From Akkermansia muciniphila (lineage in GTDB: Bacteria; Verrucomicrobiota; Verrucomicrobiia; Verrucomicrobiales; V1-33), in contig CAMDJM010000009.1 in the NCBI GenBank assembly GCA_945900785.1, positions 27,326 to 91,325 of the forward strand: a DNA stretch of 64,000 nucleotides, in the 5' to 3' direction. The notes beneath the pieces were generated by a model. That model did no database searches and was not told the DNA's origin. It saw only the letters and a list, made by a program, of their open reading frames with translations. The translations under genes were made by a program, and so were the position numbers. Positions within the stretch are counted from its first letter, which is position 1. The number at the start of each line of letters is the position of its first letter. Below are positions 58,720 to 64,000 of the stretch, one piece after another.

Positions 58720-61149
58720 ATGTCTGAAGATTCACTCTCCAGTCAAGTGCTGGCATTGCTGGCCCAAACCGCCACCGCTGCCATGACCAAAAATGAGATC
58801 GCGCGCACCCTGGGCGTCTCCACTGATGACCGGGCCGGACTGCGCTCGGTGCTTCGCGAAATGACCGATGCCGGCCAGATCACCGAAGGCGATGGCCGCC
58901 GTTTCCGCCTCCGCACCGCTGGTCAGCGCCTGCTGAACGGCACCCTTTTCGCCAAACCCGGCGGTGGCGGCTCCTTCCGCCCGGAACAGGGCGATCAGGA
59001 AAATGCCGCTGTTTTTGCCGCTTTGGGGGCGGATCCTGATGGGCGCATCGCGATTCCGGAAGAACATTTAAATACCGCCCTCAATGGCGACCGCGTCAGC
59101 GTGAAAGTCACCGCCTCCGAGCCGCCCTCGTGGTGGCGCAGTGAAAAAGCCCGCCGCGATCAGCCGAAACACGAACGCGCCCCGCAGGAAGTCCACCTCG
59201 AAGCCCGCGTCGTCAAAATCATCGAACGCCGCAACGAAAACATCCCCGGCACCCTCTTCATCCGCGCCAAACACGCCTGGGTCATCCCGGATGATGTGCT
59301 TCTCCCCAACGTGGACCTGCAAATCAGTGAGGAAACCGAAGCCAAGGCCGGCGACAAAGTCGTCGTTGCCATCGACGAATGGCCCACCCGCGGCTCCCGC
59401 ATGAAAGGCCACCTCGTCAAACGCCTCGGCCGTCCCGGCGAAAAAGGCGTGGATGTGCTCGGCGTCATCTACAAATTCCGCCTCCCGCTCGAGTTTCCCG
59501 ACGCCGTGCTCAAGGAAGCCGCCGCCCACCCTGACGAAATCCCCGCCGCCGAAATCGCCCGCCGCGAAGACTGCCGCCGCCATCATATCATCACCATCGA
59601 CCCCTTCGATGCCAAGGACTTCGACGACGCCATCGGCGTCACCTCACTGAAGGACGGCGGCTTCGAACTCCACGTCCACATCGCCGATGTCGCCCACTAC
59701 GTCACTCCCGGCAGCGCCCTCGACAAGGAAGCCCGGGAACGCGGCAACAGCACCTACCTGGTGGACCGCGTCATCCCCATGCTGCCGGAGCGCCTTTCCA
59801 ATGGCCTGTGCAGCCTGCGGCCGAACGAAGACAAACTCACCCGGTTTGCCGTCCTCACCTTCAATGCCAAAGGCGTGCGCACCGGCCAGCGCTTCGGAGC
59901 CGGCATCATCCGCAGCGCCCGGCGTTACAGTTATGAGGAAGCGATGCAGTTCCTGAAAAATCCTGACGTAGGCGATCCCGACAGCGATCTCCTGCAACGC
60001 GCCTGGAAGCTCGCTTCCATGATGCGGAAGCGCCGCTATCAAAATGGTGCCCTCGACCTGGAGTTCCCCGAGATTAAAATCATTCTCGACGAAAAAGGCG
60101 TCCCGGTGCGGCTGGCCACCATCAAATACGACGAAAGCCATCAACTCATTGAGGAGTTCATGCTCGCCGCCAACGAAGCCGTCGCTGAAACGTTATTGCA
60201 AAGCGGCCGCCCCTCCATTTACCGCATCCACGAGGAACCCGACCAAGCCAAACTGGACGAACTGCGCCAGGTGCTCGCTGCCGCCGGCATCCACGTTGGC
60301 GACCTCAGCGTCCGGGGCGAACTTCAGAAAGCCATCGCCTGCTTCGCCGGCCGGCCGGAGGAACCCATTCTCAAACTAACGCTTCTGAAAAGCCTGAAGC
60401 GCGCCGTCTATTCGCCGGATTCGCTCGGCCACTATGGCCTCCATTTTAAACACTACACCCATTTCACCAGCCCCATCCGGCGCTATGCGGACCTCATCGT
60501 CCACCGCTTGTTATGGAATCTCACGCGCGCCCCCGGCAGCGGCGGCACCATGAAGACCCCGGACTACGCCCACATGAAGGAAACGGCGGAACACATCTCC
60601 ACCACCGAACGCGTCAGCGCCGATGCCGAAATGGAAAGCCGCCGCCTCAAGGAACTGGAATACTTCGAGCGTCTCGCCTCCATGGAAAACCCCGAGCCCT
60701 GGCCCTGCATGGTCAGCCGCGTCTTGCCCTTCGGCCTCTTCATCGAAACCACCAACAGTCAGACCCGCGGGGCGATCCGCTTCCCGGAACTCGGCCTGCC
60801 TGACCCCTTTTTCGATGCCGCCAGCTCCACCCTGCGGAACCGGAACCCCGAAGTTGCCATCCGCGCCGGCGACTTCATCGAGGCCATTCCCACCGGCATC
60901 GACCGGGAGCGCGGCACCGTGAACTTCCGCCTCCTCCGCGTCACCGGCACCAATTCCAAAGCGCCTCCCCTGACCGGACGCGGTGACCGCTCCCGCACCA
61001 AAGGACCGCGCCCCGGTGAACAGCGCAGCAAAACCAGCGGTGAGCGGCGCGGCAAGCCTGCCAACACCAAACCTGGTGGTGGCAGTGGCAAACCGGTGCG
61101 GCCCCAGGATGCCAAACCTCCCAAAAAATCCGGCCGTGGCAAACGCTAG
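58720..61149 (+). CDS. rnr: Ribonuclease R
   Basis: A 3'-5' exoribonuclease of 809 residues. An N-terminal winged helix (about residues 1-70), cold-shock domains, the RNB catalytic part (HIITIDPFDAKDFDDAIGV with the metal-binding Asp residues; HFTSPIRRYADLIVHRLL) and an S1 domain are present, and the C-terminus is Arg/Lys/Pro rich. The start is preceded by GGGAGGGGTGGAGAG, one of the few Shine-Dalgarno-like sequences in the window. Its last codons overlap a relic gene on the opposite strand. Confidence 0.95.
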   Translation: MSEDSLSSQVLALLAQTATAAMTKNEIARTLGVSTDDRAGLRSVLREMTDAGQITEGDGRRFRLRTAGQRLLNGTLFAKPGGGGSFRPEQGDQENAAVFAALGADPDGRIAIPEEHLNTALNGDRVSVKVTASEPPSWWRSEKARRDQPKHERAPQEVHLEARVVKIIERRNENIPGTLFIRAKHAWVIPDDVLLPNVDLQISEETEAKAGDKVVVAIDEWPTRGSRMKGHLVKRLGRPGEKGVDVLGVIYKFRLPLEFPDAVLKEAAAHPDEIPAAEIARREDCRRHHIITIDPFDAKDFDDAIGVTSLKDGGFELHVHIADVAHYVTPGSALDKEARERGNSTYLVDRVIPMLPERLSNGLCSLRPNEDKLTRFAVLTFNAKGVRTGQRFGAGIIRSARRYSYEEAMQFLKNPDVGDPDSDLLQRAWKLASMMRKRRYQNGALDLEFPEIKIILDEKGVPVRLATIKYDESHQLIEEFMLAANEAVAETLLQSGRPSIYRIHEEPDQAKLDELRQVLAAAGIHVGDLSVRGELQKAIACFAGRPEEPILKLTLLKSLKRAVYSPDSLGHYGLHFKHYTHFTSPIRRYADLIVHRLLWNLTRAPGSGGTMKTPDYAHMKETAEHISTTERVSADAEMESRRLKELEYFERLASMENPEPWPCMVSRVLPFGLFIETTNSQTRGAIRFPELGLPDPFFDAASSTLRNRNPEVAIRAGDFIEAIPTGIDRERGTVNFRLLRVTGTNSKAPPLTGRGDRSRTKGPRPGEQRSKTSGERRGKPANTKPGGGSGKPVRPQDAKPPKKSGRGKR

Positions 61150-61241
61150 TGCCTGAACAGAAGTGTTGGATCAGCATGGCGCAGAGGACACGGGTGGCCC
61201 AAGGGAGCCAGCCAACTGACGTCGGTCCGGGAAGTGGTCAT
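61146..61241 (-). pseudogene. Relic third copy of the tandem membrane/TPR paralogue family
   Basis: A 31-codon remnant starts MTTSRTDVSWLA, like the start of the next gene (MTTYRTIVSWLA), and then jumps to sequence matching the interior region near 61597-61640, implying an internal deletion. Its ATG overlaps the stop of the preceding intact copy by ATGA (61238-61241), the same coupling that joins the other two copies. It ends inside the rnr stop region on the other strand. Confidence 0.6.
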
Positions 61242-62074
61242 TCCTTCAATCCAGCGCGGGGAAGCCGGGAAAACCTCTGAAAAATGGCTTCCTTGTCCCT
61301 GGGTTGCCGCAAGGCTTTGATGGCTTCGGCCAGCACTTCCCGGGGTGCAGGATCGGCTGCTTCCTTCTGCTGGAAGGCCAAATCGAGCCGTTCCTGCCAG
61401 GCTTCCAGCGCCTCCGGGTAAAAGGACAACATGCGGGCATATTCCGCCTCGGCCTCGGCCCAGCGTTTTTTCTGCACGTAAAACCGGGCCAGCTTCAGGG
61501 TGTAAGGCGGGATTTTTTCGCGCCCGCCGGGGAAAAATACGGCGTCGATGAAAGCGGTGAAGCCGGAGGAGGCCATCCGTGAAAACTCCGGAGCGATCAG
61601 CATGGCGCAGAGGACACTGATGGCCCAAGGGACAAAAATTCCGGTAAAATAGCCCTGAAGAGGTTCCTCCCTGTATGTGGGATTCCATGACAGAAACGCT
61701 TCCACGCCCCTTGGCACCCAATGCAGAAGAGACGCCAGCCAAGCAAAAGCAAAAGCCCAGCGGCCCAGCACGTTGAGGAGGAGCGCGGTATCGTTTTCCA
61801 GCCCTGCGGCAAAGGGAAGTCTGCGGCATCTTCCGTAGCCCGCGCAGAGCCAGGGGGCAACTATCATGAGTGATATCGGGCCCCAAAGAAGGCCCCACAC
61901 CAAGGTTTCTTTCAGATCAGGGCCTGACAAGCCCAGGAAAAGAAAGATCTCATCCGGTCCAGCGATCCTGTGCCAGCCAAAGTGATCCATCAGAAACACA
62001 AAGGTGAGCGAGCTGCCCCGCCAGAGCAGAAGGAAAAAGGCGAGCCAACTGACGATGGTCCGGTAAGTGGTCAT
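61238..62074 (-). CDS. Membrane protein with C-terminal TPR-like region (tandem family, intact copy)
   Basis: 278 residues with four to five membrane segments (FFLLLWRGSSLTFVFLMDH, LVWGLLWGPISLMIVAPWL, LGRWAFAFAWLASLLHW, WAISVLCAMLIAPEFSRM). The cytoplasmic C-terminal third is a helical TPR-like stretch, AEAEAEYARMLSFYPEALEAWQERLDLAFQQKE. No family was recognised. Neighbouring copies share most of the C-terminal TPR segment. Its start overlaps the stop of the upstream copy (62071-62074). Confidence 0.75.
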   Translation of the reverse strand: MTTYRTIVSWLAFFLLLWRGSSLTFVFLMDHFGWHRIAGPDEIFLFLGLSGPDLKETLVWGLLWGPISLMIVAPWLCAGYGRCRRLPFAAGLENDTALLLNVLGRWAFAFAWLASLLHWVPRGVEAFLSWNPTYREEPLQGYFTGIFVPWAISVLCAMLIAPEFSRMASSGFTAFIDAVFFPGGREKIPPYTLKLARFYVQKKRWAEAEAEYARMLSFYPEALEAWQERLDLAFQQKEAADPAPREVLAEAIKALRQPRDKEAIFQRFSRLPRAGLKE

Positions 62075-62818
62075 TGATCCAGGATACCTTGGGAAAGCCG
62101 GGAAAACCTCTGGAAAATCACTTCCTTGTCCCTTGGTTGCGGCAAGGCATGGATGGCTTCTGCCAGCACGTCCCGGGGCGCAGGATCGGCTGCCTCCTTC
62201 CGCAGGAAGGCCAAATCGAGCCGTTCCTGCCAGGCTTCCAACTGCTCCGGGTGGAAGGAGAGCACGCGGGCATACTCGGCTTCTGCTTCGGACAATCGCT
62301 GCTGTTCCCTGTAGAACCGGGCCAGCTTCAGGGTGTAGGGCGGTTTGGCCTCGCGGCGGCCGGGAAAGAAGACGGCGTCAATAAAGCCAGTGAAGCAGAA
62401 AGTAGCGTATCTGAAAACTTCCGGCAGCGGCAATAAAATCAAAAGCACAGCCCAAACGACTATCGTCACCAAAAAAAAAGAACCCTTCCCACACTGGGGC
62501 CTCGTGGTAGAGGTAGATCCGCAATGGATCCGGCAACCAACCCATATGGTAAGCCACAAGGAAACCCCAGAGCAACCAGCGCCCTGCCAAATTACAGCGT
62601 TCCGCCTGCGCTTCATCAAAGGGCATGTTCTCTTCGATCCAGCGAATCTTCCAAGGATAACGCCAAGCCCATGGAACCATAATCAGAAGCCCAGGGAGAG
62701 CCCAAAGCGGCAACCAAGGAAGAGCGTTATAATCGTTGGCTGACATGACCAGAAACAGGCCTTTTAGCGTTAAAAACCAAAAAGCCAGCCAGCTCACAAC
62801 GGTTTTGTAAATCGTCAT
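62071..62818 (-). pseudogene. Frameshifted copy of the tandem membrane/TPR family
   Basis: The N-terminal half reads MTIYKTVVSWLAFWFLTLKG and RYPWKIRWIEENMPF in one frame, and the TPR part (FRYATFCFTGFIDAVFFPG, LKLARFYREQQRLSEAEAEY) in another. The frames meet at nine consecutive A residues on the plus strand (62471-62479). The total length is one base over a multiple of three, so removing one base restores an intact gene of about 248 residues. The break could be a sequencing error, a real mutation or a transcriptional-slippage site. Its stop overlaps the next copy by ATGA. Confidence 0.65.
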
Positions 62819-62949
62819 GGCTGGCTGGCTGGTTATTATTGGAACGCGACTTTGCAAGTCGCCCCGGAGCATTGGTTTTTACGGGGATCCGGCGGAAGGG
62901 GTAGAAACACCCGGACAAGATGTCCGGGCTCCCTTTTGGGCTCCCTTTC

Positions 62950-63810
62950 TTAAACCAGGGGATGCAGGTTGTCCTTGCACCATTGGCCGTTTTGCAGGGT
63001 CACGCCGTCGGGGTCGCCGATGGCGTCGTGGGCTTCGTCCTCACAGATGATCCAGCCTTCGTAATTCCGGGCGGTGAGCCACTCGGTGATCTTGTGGAAG
63101 TCCAGCTTGCCGGTGCCCATCTGGGCCCAGGGCTCGGGGCCGTTGCCGGAGAAATCCTTGTAATGGATGTGGTTCACGAGGTGCTGGAACTTATTCAGGG
63201 TGGCGATAACGTCCATGCCGCCGCGGATGATGTGGCCCACGTCCGGGGTCCAGCCGGTGACTTTGGGGTCGAGGCTGCTGAGGACGACATCGTAGTCTTC
63301 CTGGGTGCGCACGAGGGAGGGGGGCGGGCTGTTCGGGTGGTAGGAGCATTTCAGGCCGAGGTCGGTGCCGCGCTGGGAGACGGCGTTGACGTTGCGGGCC
63401 ACGTTGAGGCGGCGGCGTTGCAGGTCGTTTTTCCGGCCGCTGGGCAGGGTGACGGTGCCGAGCATGGCTCCAGGGAAGTGCTTCAGCAGATCCATGGTGA
63501 AGTCCGCAGCGGCGCGCTCGGCGGGGGTCTCGGTCTCGCCGTCCCAGGCGCAGACGAGGGCAAGGCCGGCCAGCTTCATGTTATGGGCCTGCAGCGCATC
63601 CTTGAGGCGGATGGGGTCGCAAAAATCGCCGAGCCAGTATTTGCCGCAGCCGAGGGCGCTTTCCGAGATCTCGAGCACCATGGGCTCGATGCCGGTGAAG
63701 CCCGCCTCGGCGGCGATTTTGATCATGTGGTCCAGTTTGTTGTCATAGGCCTTGCCGGTGCCTTGCATGAACCAGGTGTAAACTTGGGAGCCGAATTGGA
63801 TTTTGGACAT
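62950..63810 (-). CDS. Sugar phosphate isomerase/epimerase (xylose-isomerase-like TIM barrel)
   Basis: 286 residues. AGFTGIEPMVLEI, LKCSYHPNSPP, PKVTGWTPDVGHIIRGGMD with the metal-binding region, HIHYKDFSG and GWIICEDEAHDAI match the AP-endonuclease-2/inosose-type TIM barrels. Such enzymes isomerise or dehydrate sugars or inositols; no signal peptide is visible. The gene is followed downstream by the tandem membrane-protein family and is preceded by a (AGGTTTC) repeat and the group II intron end. Confidence 0.88.
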   Translation of the reverse strand: MSKIQFGSQVYTWFMQGTGKAYDNKLDHMIKIAAEAGFTGIEPMVLEISESALGCGKYWLGDFCDPIRLKDALQAHNMKLAGLALVCAWDGETETPAERAAADFTMDLLKHFPGAMLGTVTLPSGRKNDLQRRRLNVARNVNAVSQRGTDLGLKCSYHPNSPPPSLVRTQEDYDVVLSSLDPKVTGWTPDVGHIIRGGMDVIATLNKFQHLVNHIHYKDFSGNGPEPWAQMGTGKLDFHKITEWLTARNYEGWIICEDEAHDAIGDPDGVTLQNGQWCKDNLHPLV

Positions 63811-63817
63811 GTTGTTG

Positions 63818-63840
63818 AGGTTTCAGGTTTCAGGTTTCAG
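63818..63840. repeat. (AGGTTTC)3 heptanucleotide repeat
   Basis: Three exact AGGTTTC copies plus AG lie directly upstream of the isomerase gene, a few bases from the group II intron end. The unit length equals that of the hemA-hemC repeat. Confidence 0.7.
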
Positions 63841-63857
63841 TGGGGAAAGGCGGCCAG

Positions 63858-64000
<143 letters not shown>

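Overview
The window is a GC-rich (about 60% by eye) bacterial chromosome segment that most likely comes from a Verrucomicrobiota genome. Lineage evidence: a complete Verru_Chthon cassette (four prepilin-like proteins A-D, families named after Verrucomicrobium and Chthoniobacter), two large PSCyt/PSD1 planctomycete-type cytochrome proteins (one paired with DUF1501), a PVC-type membrane-bound dehydrogenase with HEAT repeats and CxxCH, an SHD1-thioredoxin and a YHYH protein. Peptidoglycan genes (PBP1A-like, YkuD-like) are present. Most start codons follow a C/T-rich tract rather than a Shine-Dalgarno sequence. The class within the phylum is not resolved.

Layout. 1-2.4 kb: metallophosphoesterase, TfoX-C protein with a histone-H1-like tail, a gap with an orphan terminator hairpin, and PduO cobalamin adenosyltransferase. 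2.5-6.8 kb: operon PSD1 cytochrome, DUF1501, WD40. 6.8-7.6 kb: gene-free with repeats. 7.6-14.2 kb: helical-repeat and EF-hand secreted proteins, a second PSD1 protein, a YkuD-like protein. 14.2-17.2 kb: Obg GTPase with an acidic insertion and an aldehyde dehydrogenase. 17.3-27.4 kb: Verru_Chthon A diverging from B-C-D, followed by TonB-like/ExbB/ExbD and peptide deformylase. 27.5-33.6 kb: SHD1-thioredoxin, YHYH protein, a fused MbnP-MauG/MbnH di-heme protein, and a Doc-type toxin-antitoxin pair. 34-37.6 kb: PQQ sugar dehydrogenase, sulfocyanin-like cupredoxin, OFA-type MFS carrier with a 43-residue small subunit. 37.8-46.6 kb: ArgE/DapE peptidase, two more cytochromes, a LysR regulator divergent from a three-gene operon. 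46.8-49.8 kb: heme operon hemX-like/hemA/hemC with a heptanucleotide repeat between hemA and hemC. 49.9-54.7 kb: PBP1A homologue with a degenerate transpeptidase site, GT2 glycosyltransferase, RmlC-like cupin, a 59-residue membrane peptide. 54.8-61.2 kb: purA, infC, YwaF-like protein, a prepilin, RNase R. 61.2-63.8 kb: a tandem family of membrane/TPR paralogues with one frameshifted and one relic copy, then a sugar-phosphate isomerase. The right edge holds domains V and VI of a group II intron on the minus strand.

How the genes fit together (inference): c-type cytochromes, cupredoxin, PQQ dehydrogenase and the MbnP/MbnH-like fusion imply a rich periplasmic electron-transfer repertoire, supplied with heme by the hemX-hemA-hemC operon. 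The prepilin cassette and the adjacent TonB/ExbBD motor suggest an envelope-spanning function. The most unusual items are the MbnP-MbnH fusion, the Verru_Chthon/ExbBD neighbourhood, the inactive-looking PBP transpeptidase and the tandem paralogue array with a nine-base homopolymer frameshift.
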